Assembly: GCF_000379725.1 (NCBI RefSeq)
Contig: NZ_KB903654.1
Location: forward strand, 121,694-185,693
DNA length: 64,000 nucleotides
Source: Cytophaga aurantiaca DSM 3654
GTDB lineage: Bacteria; Bacteroidota; Bacteroidia; Cytophagales; Cytophagaceae
Direction of reading: 5' to 3'
The translations under genes were made by a program, and so were the position numbers. Position 1 is the stretch's first letter. The number at the start of each line of letters is the position of its first letter. The notes beneath the pieces are model-generated. The model saw only the letters and a list, made by a program, of their open reading frames with translations. It did no database searches and had not been told where the DNA came from. Below, piece by piece: positions 35,657 to 43,659 of the stretch.

Positions 35657-36031
35657 ATGATGAATTACAAGAAATATAAATGGGGATTCGCCTTCTTATT
35701 TATTCCATTAATCGGAGTCTTACTTGCATGCAAACACACAGCAGTAATTCCGGATAAACCGGAAATTTCATTTCAAGCAGATGTACAACCAATTATTATG
35801 AATAATTGTGCAACTGCTGGTTGCCACGATGGCATGAGCGAGCAAGCCGAATTAATCTATTACTATGATATCATAAATTATGTTACTCCTTCTAATGCGA
35901 AAAAAAGCGATATATACCAAAGAATTACAACCCTAAAAGGTGAAAGTAAAATGCCTATTACTGGACATCTGTCAGAAACACAAATCTTAACAATTTATAC
36001 ATGGATCATGCAAGGAGCTAAATACAATTAA
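35657..36031 (+). CDS. Haem-binding-type lipoprotein (CX4CH motif)
   Basis: This is a 124-residue lipoprotein with signal peptide (WGFAFLFIPLIGVLLAC), lipobox Cys at residue 25. The mature part has the motif CATAGCH at residues 51-57, a CX4CH variant of the haem c attachment site known from Bacteroidota and planctomycete-type cytochrome domains. A candidate axial Met is in KMPITGH. It is first in a run of four same-strand genes. I chose ATG 35657 because it directly precedes the KYKWGF signal. A single-haem c-type cytochrome on the outer leaflet is likely, but haem binding is inferred from the motif only. Confidence 0.8.
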   Translation: MMNYKKYKWGFAFLFIPLIGVLLACKHTAVIPDKPEISFQADVQPIIMNNCATAGCHDGMSEQAELIYYYDIINYVTPSNAKKSDIYQRITTLKGESKMPITGHLSETQILTIYTWIMQGAKYN

Positions 36032-36032
36032 T

Positions 36033-36416
36033 ATGAAATTAAACCCATTCTTATTCCTGTTTATTGGTGCGTTTTTATTTATGCAATATTCTTGCTACTA
36101 CGATAAATTCGATGAAATACATCCTGCTGCTGCTTTAATTAACACCTGCGATACAGCACTTGCTGATACATATAACGGCTCTATAAATGCAATTATGCAG
36201 TCCAATTGTGTCTCTTGCCATACGGCAGCAACCTCATCTTCCATCAATGTTGTATTGGACAGTTATCAAGGTGTCAAAACATCCGCAGCAAATGGAAGCC
36301 TAATCGGCACAATGACTGCTCAACCCGGCTATAGGGCCATGCCTCCCTCAACAAGAGTTCACCAATGCGAAATTGATAGAATCCAGAGATGGATTGATGC
36401 TGGTATGCCTGAATAA
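36033..36416 (+). CDS. Haem-binding-type lipoprotein (CXXCH motif)
   Basis: This is a 127-residue lipoprotein, lipobox Cys at residue 21 (FMQYSC). The classical haem c attachment motif CVSCH is at residues 59-63. A candidate axial Met in YRAMPPSTR follows about 40 residues later, as in small c-type cytochrome domains ('MPP' motif). The start is 2 bases after the stop of the CX4CH lipoprotein, so the two are co-translated. The pair may form an electron-transfer module at the outer membrane or cell surface. Confidence 0.82.
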   Translation: MKLNPFLFLFIGAFLFMQYSCYYDKFDEIHPAAALINTCDTALADTYNGSINAIMQSNCVSCHTAATSSSINVVLDSYQGVKTSAANGSLIGTMTAQPGYRAMPPSTRVHQCEIDRIQRWIDAGMPE

Positions 36417-36426
36417 TACTCAAATT

Positions 36427-37338
36427 ATGAAAAATCTAAAAAAAATAATCTTACTAAGCATACTTGTGTGTACAATTAAGGTTTCCAACGCACAAGATGA
36501 TTTACTTGAAAACCTAAATACAGAAGCGGATAAAACTAAACAATATACCCAGGCAACTTTTAAAGCGACGCGAATCATTAACTGTCAAACGGTAGAGACG
36601 TTATCTAAAAACAGTTTAGATTTTAGAATATCGCATCGCTTTGGTGATTTTAGTTCCGGATCATACAATTTTTACGGACTCGATGGGCCTGCAAACATAC
36701 GGATTGGTTTTGATTATGGCATAACAGATAAATTCATGATTGGAATTGGTAGAAGTTCGGATCATAAATTGTTTGACGGATTTTTAAAATATAAAATCCT
36801 AAGCCAAACTACAAATGGTAGTATGCCAATAACCCTAACAGGTTTAATATCAATAAATATTACGAGTGAAAAAGATGCAACGGCAGCTTTAACGGGTATA
36901 AATAAATATGAGAATTTTTCAAGCAGGATATCGTATATGTATCAACTGATGATTGCCAGAAAATTCACTAAAAAACTATCTGTACAACTAAGCCCAACAT
37001 TTATTCATTACAATCAAGTAATCAATACAACGGATAAAAACGACATGTTAAGCTTAGCAACTGCAGGAAGATTCAAACTTACAAAAAGCTTATCTCTATC
37101 CGGAGAATATGTTATTCGAATAAGTCAATATACAGTACAAATGAATGCATATCACAACAGTTTAGGTTTTGGGCTTGATGTTGAAACCGGTGGACACGTG
37201 TTTCAAGTATTTGTTATCAATTCTTTTGGAATTAATGAAGTTCAAGCCATCCCCTACACCGTTTCACAATGGGGCAAAGGCGAAATCCGTTTAGGTTTCA
37301 ATATTTCAAGAGTCTTTTCATTTAATAAATCTCACTAA
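36427..37338 (+). CDS. DUF5777-family beta-barrel protein
   Basis: This is a 303-residue secreted or outer-membrane protein, signal peptide KNLKKIILLSILVCTIKVSN. It matches the DUF5777 type: an early ATFKATRIINCQTVETLSKN, then a beta-rich body with LDFRISHRFGDFSSGSYNFY and NIRIGFDYGITDKFMIGIGR, ending with a strand pattern typical of barrel proteins. ATG 36427 begins the signal peptide, while the longer frame at 36373 reads inside the preceding cytochrome gene. It may be the barrel partner of the haem-type lipoproteins. Confidence 0.82.
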   Translation: MKNLKKIILLSILVCTIKVSNAQDDLLENLNTEADKTKQYTQATFKATRIINCQTVETLSKNSLDFRISHRFGDFSSGSYNFYGLDGPANIRIGFDYGITDKFMIGIGRSSDHKLFDGFLKYKILSQTTNGSMPITLTGLISINITSEKDATAALTGINKYENFSSRISYMYQLMIARKFTKKLSVQLSPTFIHYNQVINTTDKNDMLSLATAGRFKLTKSLSLSGEYVIRISQYTVQMNAYHNSLGFGLDVETGGHVFQVFVINSFGINEVQAIPYTVSQWGKGEIRLGFNISRVFSFNKSH

Positions 37339-37340
37339 CT

Positions 37341-37904
37341 ATGAAACAATATAGTATTTCAATTCTTGCTACTGCCCTATTATTGGGAATGACCATGTCC
37401 TTTAAAAATGAAGGTCAACCAATGTATAAAACATCTACGGGCCAAATTAGTTTTTATTCTGAAACACCCATGGAAAATATTGAAGCCAGTTCTTCAACTA
37501 TGATCTCTGCAATCAACCCTTCCAACAAAAATATTGCATGTGTTGTATTAATGACTTCATTCAAATTTAAAAATGGGCTGATGCAGGAACACTTCAATGA
37601 AAAATATGTTGAAAGTGATAAATATCCAAAAGCAACGTATTCAGGAATAATAAATGAAACGATTGATTATACAAAACCTGGCACATATCCCGTCACCAGT
37701 AAGGGTACATTAACCATCCATGGTGTTGCACAACCAAGAACAATTAATGGAACTCTAACTATTGATGCAACTAAAAAAGTAAATCTAACGTCAACATTCG
37801 ATGTTAAATTAGTAGATCATAAAATAGAAGTGCCTCAAATTGTATTTAATAAAATTGCTGAGGTGATACAGGTGAAATTGAATGCGAATTATACATTGCA
37901 ATAA
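37341..37904 (+). CDS. YceI-family protein, periplasmic
   Basis: This is a 187-residue protein with an N-terminal signal sequence (ISILATALLLGMTMSFK) and no lipobox. The YceI barrel is shown by TGQISFYSETPMENIEA, YPKATYSGIINETIDY, and SKGTLTIHGVAQPRTING. Its paralogue at 15431 is a lipoprotein, so the two would sit in different places. It is the last gene of the four-gene operon with the haem-type lipoproteins and DUF5777 protein, beginning 2 bases after the barrel gene. Family members bind polyisoprenoid quinone-like ligands, so a redox link is possible. Confidence 0.88.
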   Translation: MKQYSISILATALLLGMTMSFKNEGQPMYKTSTGQISFYSETPMENIEASSSTMISAINPSNKNIACVVLMTSFKFKNGLMQEHFNEKYVESDKYPKATYSGIINETIDYTKPGTYPVTSKGTLTIHGVAQPRTINGTLTIDATKKVNLTSTFDVKLVDHKIEVPQIVFNKIAEVIQVKLNANYTLQ

Positions 37905-37946
37905 AAATTATTACGCTTTTTAATGATGAGTAATAATGAATGATTA

Positions 37947-38672
37947 TTACTCATCATTAAATTCTTTTGAGGAATTCAATTTTGCCTTTCTACTTTTTAT
38001 CAAAAAATATGAAATCACAATCATAGTAAAACAAATCAGATTAATTACATTCAATATAGAACCCAAGTAATAAGTAAAATACAACAAGCCAAATATTCCA
38101 GCCATCCATAAAGAATGAAGCTCAAAAGTTTCGTGTTCATAATTAGCTTTCGCAATAATAGGCGGCAAAGTACGATAAACATGTAATTCATGCTCTTTTC
38201 TTTTTTGGCTATAAACTTTGTGATTTTTATGTGATATCATTTGATAGTTTTTGAAAATATATTCTTGAAAGTCCTTGAAAAAAGAATCAAATGTATCTGA
38301 AAATTTCAATTCACTTTTATCTTTTAACACCAATACAATTCTTCGAAGGCCACCATCGGCATAAATGTAATAGCCTAAGATTTCTGTTAATGGAATAACT
38401 TTATCTTTCTTAAAACTATAAAGATAGTGTCTACAAATTGTTGATTTATCAATATCCACATCCTCTATAATATCATGGAATAGAGTAAAAAAGTAAATAC
38501 TAATTGCTAATAAAAAAATAAAAAATGCTTTAAAATAAAGACCTGAATCATTTTGAGCTTGATACAGCAAACCTGCAGAAATGAGCAGTAAAAATAAAAT
38601 AATGCTTACAAGTACAACAACTAGTTTTCTTGAAAAGCCACGACTTACTATTTTTTTATTGACCATTTCCAT
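37947..38672 (-). CDS. Hypothetical membrane protein (PH-like cytosolic segment)
   Basis: I do not recognise this 241-residue protein. Two hydrophobic segments lie near the N-terminus (KLVVVLVSIILFLLLISAGLL is shortened here to VLVSIILFLLLISAGLL, then YFKAFFIFLLAISIYFFTLF). A soluble middle part (about 65-180) contains ICRHYLYSFKKDKVIPLTEI and ILGYYIYADGGLRRIVLVLK. Two further hydrophobic segments (LWMAGIFGLLYFTYYLGSI, INLICFTMIVISYFLIK) precede a basic tail. The 'strand-turn' pattern in the middle resembles bacterial PH-like domains of membrane proteins, but that is a guess. Confidence 0.7.
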   Translation of the reverse strand: MEMVNKKIVSRGFSRKLVVVLVSIILFLLLISAGLLYQAQNDSGLYFKAFFIFLLAISIYFFTLFHDIIEDVDIDKSTICRHYLYSFKKDKVIPLTEILGYYIYADGGLRRIVLVLKDKSELKFSDTFDSFFKDFQEYIFKNYQMISHKNHKVYSQKRKEHELHVYRTLPPIIAKANYEHETFELHSLWMAGIFGLLYFTYYLGSILNVINLICFTMIVISYFLIKSRKAKLNSSKEFNDE

Positions 38673-38710
38673 AAGTAAATTAAAAGTACATAAAAAATAA
38701 GGTCAAAAAA

Positions 38711-38736
38711 AAAGTCCCGCCTTTCAGCGGGACTTT
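38711..38736 (-). terminator. Terminator of rpsA
   Basis: AAAGTCCCGC and GCGGGACTTT form a 10-bp perfect stem around CTTTCA. On the minus strand it ends in a run of nine T. It lies 25 bases after the rpsA stop. Confidence 0.9.
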
Positions 38737-38761
38737 CAAACTATCTATAGAGAAGAAAGAA

Positions 38762-40567
38762 TTACTTCTTTCCGTCCATTGTATCTTTCAAATTAGAAAG
38801 AGCTTCGATATCACCTAAAGTAGATTTCTCTACAGCAGGAGTTTTCGCAGTAGCTGGCGCTTTAGCACCACCTTTAGCCGGAGCAGCTTTCTTTTTCTTA
38901 GCATCTGCAGGAGCAGCAGCATCTTCAGCTACTTCTGAGAACGTTTTCGTGTGAGACAATACAATACGTTTGTCGTCTTTAGAGAACTCTAATACTTTGA
39001 AATCTAATGAATCACCTTGTTCTGCATTTGCACCGTCAGCCTTCACTAAGTGTTTGTTCATAGCGAAACCTTCGATACCGTATGGCAACTCAAGAACAGC
39101 ACCTTTATCGTTTTTAGAGATAAGTGTAGCAGTGTGAGTAGAACCTGGAGTGAAGATTGTTTCAAATGTATTCCAAGGGTTTTCTTCTAATTGTTTGTGG
39201 CCTAAAGCAAGTCTTCTGTTTTCAACATCTAACTCCAATACAACTACATCCAATTTATCACCAACCTTAACGAATTCAGATGGGTGTTTGATTTTCTTAG
39301 TCCAAGATAAATCAGATACGTGAACAAGACCGTCAATACCTTCTTCTAATTCGATGAATAAACCGAAGTTAGTCAAGTTACGAACAAGACCTGTGTGCTT
39401 AGTACCTACAGCATATTTAGAGATCGCGTCAGACTTAGTCCAAGGATCTTCAGTCAATTGCTTAATACCTAAAGACATTTTACGTTCGTCACGATCTAAT
39501 GTCAATACAACTGTTTCTAATTCATCACCAACTTTGATGAAGTCTTGTGGGTTGCGTAAATGCTGAGACCAGCTCATTTCAGATACGTGGATCAAACCTT
39601 CAACACCTGGTTGTAATTCAAGGAAAGCACCGTAGTCTGCAACGTTAACGATTTTACCTTTAATTTTTGAACCAACTTCAATGCCAGCAGCAAGAGCATC
39701 CCAAGGATGAGAAGTAAGTTGTTTCATACCAAGAGAGATACGTTTTTTCTCTTCGTCGAAATCCAATACTACTACTTGTACTTTTTGGTCTAAGTTCAAC
39801 ACTTCTTGTGGATGGCTTATGCGGCCCCAAGAAATATCTGTAATGTGAAGTAAACCATCAACACCACCTAAATCGATGAACACACCGAAGTTTGTCATGT
39901 TTTTGATAACACCTTCTAATACTTGTCCTTTTTCAAGGTTGTTAAGTATAACAGCTTTTTGTTTTTCGATATCTTTTTCGATCAACACTTTGTGAGATAC
40001 TACAACGTTATCGTTTGTATAGTTGATTTTAACAACTTTAACTTCCATTTTCTTGCCAACGAAGATATCGAAGTCACGAATTGGTTTAACGTCAATTTGA
40101 GAACCTGGTAAGAAAGCTTCAACGCCGAATAGATCAACGATCAAACCACCTTTAGTTCTTCTTTTTACAAGAGCTTCGATAATGATATCGTTATCAAGAG
40201 CGCCTTGGATATTTTCCCAAGCCTTAACGATACGCGCCTTACGACGAGACAATACCAATTGGCCTGAAGCGTTTTCCTGATCTTCAACGTACACATCGTA
40301 TACTTCACCAACTTTCACGCCGCCTTCAACGTCACGAAATTCAGATAAAGAAATAAGTCCGTCTGATTTGAAACCGATGTTGATAATAACATCGCGTTCA
40401 GTAATACCAACAACAGTACCACTTAATACTTGTTTTTCAGTAACTTCACTTAATGTACCTTCGTACATAGCAGCGATTGATTCTTTTTCAGCAGCAGTAT
40501 AAGTACCACCGAAACCTTTGTCACCAATTAAGTCCCAGTTAAAATCTTCTGGTTTTGGAGTAAGCAT
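38762..40567 (-). CDS. rpsA: 30S ribosomal protein S1
   Basis: This is a 601-residue protein with about six S1 (OB-fold) RNA-binding domains. Each shows a 'G-x-V-x-x-[IF]-x-x-[FY]-G-[AVI]-F-[IVL]-x-[LI]' unit followed by GLLHITDISW or GLIHVSEMSW/GLVHVSDLSW. It binds mRNA leaders and brings them to the ribosome. The C-terminus has a Lys/Ala-rich tail (KKKKAAPAKGGAKAPATAK), a disordered extension typical of Bacteroidota S1. The start is taken at ATG 40567 (MLTPKPEDFNW), preceded by AGGGTG 9 nt upstream, rather than 40588. It has its own promoter and a hairpin leader (see findings). Confidence 0.95.
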   Translation of the reverse strand: MLTPKPEDFNWDLIGDKGFGGTYTAAEKESIAAMYEGTLSEVTEKQVLSGTVVGITERDVIINIGFKSDGLISLSEFRDVEGGVKVGEVYDVYVEDQENASGQLVLSRRKARIVKAWENIQGALDNDIIIEALVKRRTKGGLIVDLFGVEAFLPGSQIDVKPIRDFDIFVGKKMEVKVVKINYTNDNVVVSHKVLIEKDIEKQKAVILNNLEKGQVLEGVIKNMTNFGVFIDLGGVDGLLHITDISWGRISHPQEVLNLDQKVQVVVLDFDEEKKRISLGMKQLTSHPWDALAAGIEVGSKIKGKIVNVADYGAFLELQPGVEGLIHVSEMSWSQHLRNPQDFIKVGDELETVVLTLDRDERKMSLGIKQLTEDPWTKSDAISKYAVGTKHTGLVRNLTNFGLFIELEEGIDGLVHVSDLSWTKKIKHPSEFVKVGDKLDVVVLELDVENRRLALGHKQLEENPWNTFETIFTPGSTHTATLISKNDKGAVLELPYGIEGFAMNKHLVKADGANAEQGDSLDFKVLEFSKDDKRIVLSHTKTFSEVAEDAAAPADAKKKKAAPAKGGAKAPATAKTPAVEKSTLGDIEALSNLKDTMDGKK

Positions 40568-40623
40568 AATATTCACCCTGTTATACATCAGCCTACGGGC
40601 AAGAGACTGAAATTTGTTTTTAA

Positions 40624-40678
40624 GATCCGTTTAACCTAAAACGGACTGCAAATGTACGGCTTTATTCCTTTTATACCA
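40624..40678 (-). promoter_or_regulatory. rpsA promoter and leader hairpin
   Basis: On the minus strand the -7 box TACATTTG (40648-40655) is preceded by TTG (40676-40678) with 20 bases between, an excellent TTG-N20-TAnnTTTG match. Immediately downstream, at about 40624-40645, the mRNA could fold as CCGTTT-N6-AAACGG. The leader is about 75 nt long. The hairpin may help S1 feedback control, but this is inferred. Confidence 0.65.
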
Positions 40679-41019
40679 AGGATTTAGGGGAGTTTAGGGT
40701 AGTTTGTGGTAGGAAGTTTGAGTTTTTAGGAGGAAAAAAGTGGTTTGCAAAGCTTTTTAAGACAATATGAATTACAAATCCTTGTATCTACTTCCAGATT
40801 ATATCCAGAAGAGCACGGAGTAATAGAAAAAAGACAAATTTCAGATGGTTGGTAGTTTATTAAAATCTCCCCTAACCAATTATTTTCCCTTGATGAAAAA
40901 AGTTGTAGAAAACATGAAATAACTCTGGATTTTAGCTCAGGAGAGAAGCATAATTAGATATATACAATGTGAATAAGTCTTAAGACTTGCTCATACTCTA
41001 AAAATTAATAAAATAAATT

Positions 41020-41130
41020 ATGTCAAAATCAAACAAATTCAAAAGATGGATCCTCAAGAACGGCATCCAAATTTTTATGACTACAATCAATGTAGCTATG
41101 AAAATACATGATTTATTAAAGGATCATTAA
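41020..41130 (+). CDS. Possible 36-residue small protein
   Basis: A short frame in the 740-base gap between rpsA and the NlpC/P60 gene encodes MSKSNKFKRWILKNGIQ followed by IFMTTINVAMKIHDLLKDH. A basic N-terminus and a hydrophobic/amphipathic segment suggest a small membrane-associated protein, like the short hydrophobic proteins found across Bacteroidota. The ATG is preceded by AT-rich DNA and no strong ribosome binding site is visible. It is too short to be certain. The rest of this gap holds AT-rich DNA, the hairpin at 41159-41198 and a small coding remnant. Confidence 0.4.
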   Translation: MSKSNKFKRWILKNGIQIFMTTINVAMKIHDLLKDH

Positions 41131-41158
41131 GCGTACTGAACCATGGTGTATTTTTCGT

Positions 41159-41198
41159 TCATACTTACTAGGTTTTTAAAACCTCGTAGGTATGAACA
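41159..41198 (+). terminator. Hairpin downstream of the 36-residue ORF
   Basis: TTCATACTTACTAGGTTTT and AAAACCTCGTAGGTATGAA form an imperfect stem of about 19 bp around position 41178. It may terminate the 36-residue ORF or be a small repeat. Confidence 0.55.
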
Positions 41199-41199
41199 A

Positions 41200-41232
41200 C
41201 TACACTTCAGCTCTATTAATAAAGGCCAGTCT
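41200..41232 (-). pseudogene. Decayed duplicate of the NlpC/P60 C-terminus
   Basis: In the minus frame the segment reads RLAFINRAEV and a stop. The adjacent NlpC/P60 gene ends RLAFIKRAGV and a stop. Nine of eleven codons (stop included) agree in meaning while most third bases differ, so this is a diverged remnant and not a recent copy. No further similarity is seen upstream. Confidence 0.5.
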
Positions 41233-41311
41233 GCTATCATTCCCACGGTTAAAGCCATGGCTATGTAAATAACAATTTTACTGACAACTGTTTACTAACT
41301 ACTGACAACTA

Positions 41312-42091
41312 TTAAACTCCCGCCCTCTTAATGAACGCCAGCCTGTGTGTGTAGATACGCTTCTCCGCGTGAATGATCCCTTGCTCATCAATCAGATCCA
41401 AGCGTACTTGTCCGGATGCGTGAATGATCTTATTGCCATTCAACATCATTCCAACGTGCGTGATCTTATCGAATTCATTTTTGAAAAATGCCAGATCGCC
41501 TTGCTGATAATGTTCATATGGTACAGTAATTCCGATCTCTGCCTGCTGAGAAGCATCACGCGGTAAGGGAATGGAATACATACGAAACAGTTGCTGCATG
41601 AAACCCGAACAGTCTATACCGAAATGCGTACGGCCACCCCACAAATACGGCGCTCCTAAATACATAAAAGCAGTCTGCTCTATTTTCTTTGCATTAAATG
41701 GTTCTGCATAACCAACATCGCCTTCTAAAATAAATGGTTCGTCACCTACTACAATGATTCCATTTTTATACATTGGTACCGTAGAGCCCATCAATAAAGG
41801 GAAAAAACGTGTTTCACTTTTTGCTAAGGCATACAATGATTTACAAAATACCGCTGGTGTTTGATTCAATTTGTGAATATATTCTTCATCTATCGGCAAA
41901 TATTGTTTGGCATCGATCCAACCTTTATATCCATCAAAATCATTCTGAATGTATTTCCACTTTCCATTTTCTGATTGTTCCAAAATTTCAAAACAATCCC
42001 CAAACAGGAGTTGTGAAGTCATTTCATGACGATCACCTGCTTCAGCCCGCATGGGCACTACACTTAAGTGGCAAATTCCGTATTGTTTCAA
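41312..42091 (-). CDS. C40 (NlpC/P60) peptidase with SH3-like domain
   Basis: This 259-residue peptidoglycan hydrolase has an N-terminal SH3-like part (about 1-65: GICHLSVVPMRAEAGDRHE, LLFGDCFEILEQSENGKWKY). The C-terminal NlpC/P60 domain (about 130-255) shows the catalytic Cys in FGIDCSGFMQQLFRMYSI, the His region DKITHVGMMLNG and the following KIIHASGQVRLD. It would cut stem peptides in the wall. I see no signal peptide, so export may use a different route or a cytoplasmic recycling role is possible. It sits upstream of smpB on the same strand. Confidence 0.9.
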   Translation of the reverse strand: MKQYGICHLSVVPMRAEAGDRHEMTSQLLFGDCFEILEQSENGKWKYIQNDFDGYKGWIDAKQYLPIDEEYIHKLNQTPAVFCKSLYALAKSETRFFPLLMGSTVPMYKNGIIVVGDEPFILEGDVGYAEPFNAKKIEQTAFMYLGAPYLWGGRTHFGIDCSGFMQQLFRMYSIPLPRDASQQAEIGITVPYEHYQQGDLAFFKNEFDKITHVGMMLNGNKIIHASGQVRLDLIDEQGIIHAEKRIYTHRLAFIKRAGV

Positions 42092-42175
42092 TTTAGTATG
42101 TAATAAGTTTTAAGTAATAGGTTTTAAGAATGTTCTTCGTCGCAGTCTAGTAACTAGTACCTAGCAACTGAAAAC

Positions 42176-42637
42176 TTAGTACTTCACACGTTGCATCTCG
42201 CGTTCATTATCTTTGCTCTTGATCGACTCGCGTTTGTCGAACAGCTTCTTCCCTTTTGCCAAGGCAATTTCAACTTTTGCATATCCACGTTCGTTCGTAA
42301 ATAAACGGAGCGCAATTATTGTCAACCCTTTTTCTTTTGAATGCATAAACAGTTTTTTCAACTCTGCTTTTTTAAGTAGTAATTTACGAGCACTCAAGGG
42401 GTCGTGATTGTAAAAAGAGCCTTTATCATAGGAAGAAATATTCATGTTCTTGATCCAGAGTTCTTCTTTATCAAATAGACAATATGCTTCGCTGATCGAA
42501 GCTTTACTCAACCGGATCGCTTTGATTTCAGTACCTTTCAATACAATTCCGGCTTCATATTTTTCCAGGAATTCGTATTCGAACGATGCCTTTTTATTTT
42601 TTATATTTACGTTTTTAACGATTTCTTTCGTAGCCAT
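42176..42637 (-). CDS. smpB: SsrA-binding protein (trans-translation)
   Basis: This 153-residue protein binds tmRNA and delivers it to stalled ribosomes. Motifs seen: KKASFEYEFLEKYEAGIVLK, the GTEIKAIRLSKASISEAYCL segment, and the basic C-terminal tail KGKKLFDKRESIKSKDNE that inserts into the mRNA channel. Length is normal. It starts 2 bases after the tsaD stop, so the two may share a transcript. No ssrA (tmRNA) gene is recognisable in this window. Confidence 0.95.
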   Translation of the reverse strand: MATKEIVKNVNIKNKKASFEYEFLEKYEAGIVLKGTEIKAIRLSKASISEAYCLFDKEELWIKNMNISSYDKGSFYNHDPLSARKLLLKKAELKKLFMHSKEKGLTIIALRLFTNERGYAKVEIALAKGKKLFDKRESIKSKDNEREMQRVKY

Positions 42638-42639
42638 TT

Positions 42640-43656
42640 TTATAAACCTCCTCCAATTCTCAATCTTGGTTCAGGAGACAAATCCCAATCTGCAAAATCT
42701 TTTTCTAAATACTGATAATAACCCGCCACTGCAATCATTGCAGCATTGTCTGTGCAATATTCAAAGGCAGGTATGTATACATCCCAACCGTCTGTATCGC
42801 GTTTTTGTTCCATCGCTTTGCGTAAGCCTGAGTTCGCCGAAACCCCACCGGCAATCGCAACGCGGGTGATACCTGTATCTGCAACCAAACGTTTCAATTT
42901 GCGCATCAACACTTCAATTAATGTGTGCTGCACGCTTGCGCAAATATCGGGTAAATTTTTCTGAATAAATTCCGGATCCAATGCTGTATTCTTTTTCAGG
43001 AAATACATAAACGCCGTCTTAATTCCGCTAAATGAAAAACTATAACCCGGCATTTCTACGGTAGGAAAAGGAAAGGCCAACGGATTGCCCTGCTTTGCAT
43101 AGGAATCAATCAGCGGTCCGCCCGGATACGGTAAGCCCATTAATTTTGCTGTCTTATCAAAGGCTTCTCCAACTGCATCGTCTTGGGTCTCGCCCACCAC
43201 TTCCATATCCAGATGACTTTTTACGATCACCAACTGTGTATGTCCGCCGCTTACCGTCAAACAAATAAATGGAAATGTAGGTTTAGGATCATCCACAAAA
43301 TGCGCCAGAATATGGGCCTTCATGTGATTCACCTTGATCACAGGAATGTTTAATGCAGAAGCAAATGCTTTTGAAAAAGAAACACCAACCAATAATGCAC
43401 CTAATAATCCCGGACCTGATGTACAAGCCACTGCATTCAGGTCTGTTTTTTGTATATTTGCCTGAAGGAGTGCTTGCGATACGACCGGAATAATATGTTG
43501 CTGATGTGCCCGTGAAGCTAATTCAGGGACAATTCCGCCATATTTCTCGTGAATTCGCTGAGAAGCGACTATATTACATAGTATATTCCCATCCTGAATG
43601 ACAGCAGCAGCTGTTTCATCACAGGAAGATTCGATGGCTAATAGTGTAACTGACAT
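42640..43656 (-). CDS. tsaD: tRNA N6-adenosine threonylcarbamoyltransferase subunit
   Basis: This 338-residue protein of the Kae1/TsaD family makes t6A37 in ANN-decoding tRNAs, with TsaB and TsaE. N-terminal LLAIESSCDETAAAVI is the ASKHA phosphate-binding signature. The metal site is in VNHMKAHILAHF (two His), and a conserved GGHTQLVIV follows. Later features are DKTAKLMGLPYPGGP and GGVSANSGLR. The start is only 3 bases from that of the divergent TamB gene. It probably heads the tsaD-smpB operon. Confidence 0.95.
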   Translation of the reverse strand: MSVTLLAIESSCDETAAAVIQDGNILCNIVASQRIHEKYGGIVPELASRAHQQHIIPVVSQALLQANIQKTDLNAVACTSGPGLLGALLVGVSFSKAFASALNIPVIKVNHMKAHILAHFVDDPKPTFPFICLTVSGGHTQLVIVKSHLDMEVVGETQDDAVGEAFDKTAKLMGLPYPGGPLIDSYAKQGNPLAFPFPTVEMPGYSFSFSGIKTAFMYFLKKNTALDPEFIQKNLPDICASVQHTLIEVLMRKLKRLVADTGITRVAIAGGVSANSGLRKAMEQKRDTDGWDVYIPAFEYCTDNAAMIAVAGYYQYLEKDFADWDLSPEPRLRIGGGL

Positions 43657-43659
43657 AGA

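Noticed and set aside
42444..42869. 141-codon plus-strand frame
   Set aside because: It is antisense to the smpB and tsaD genes and shows no coding features of its own.
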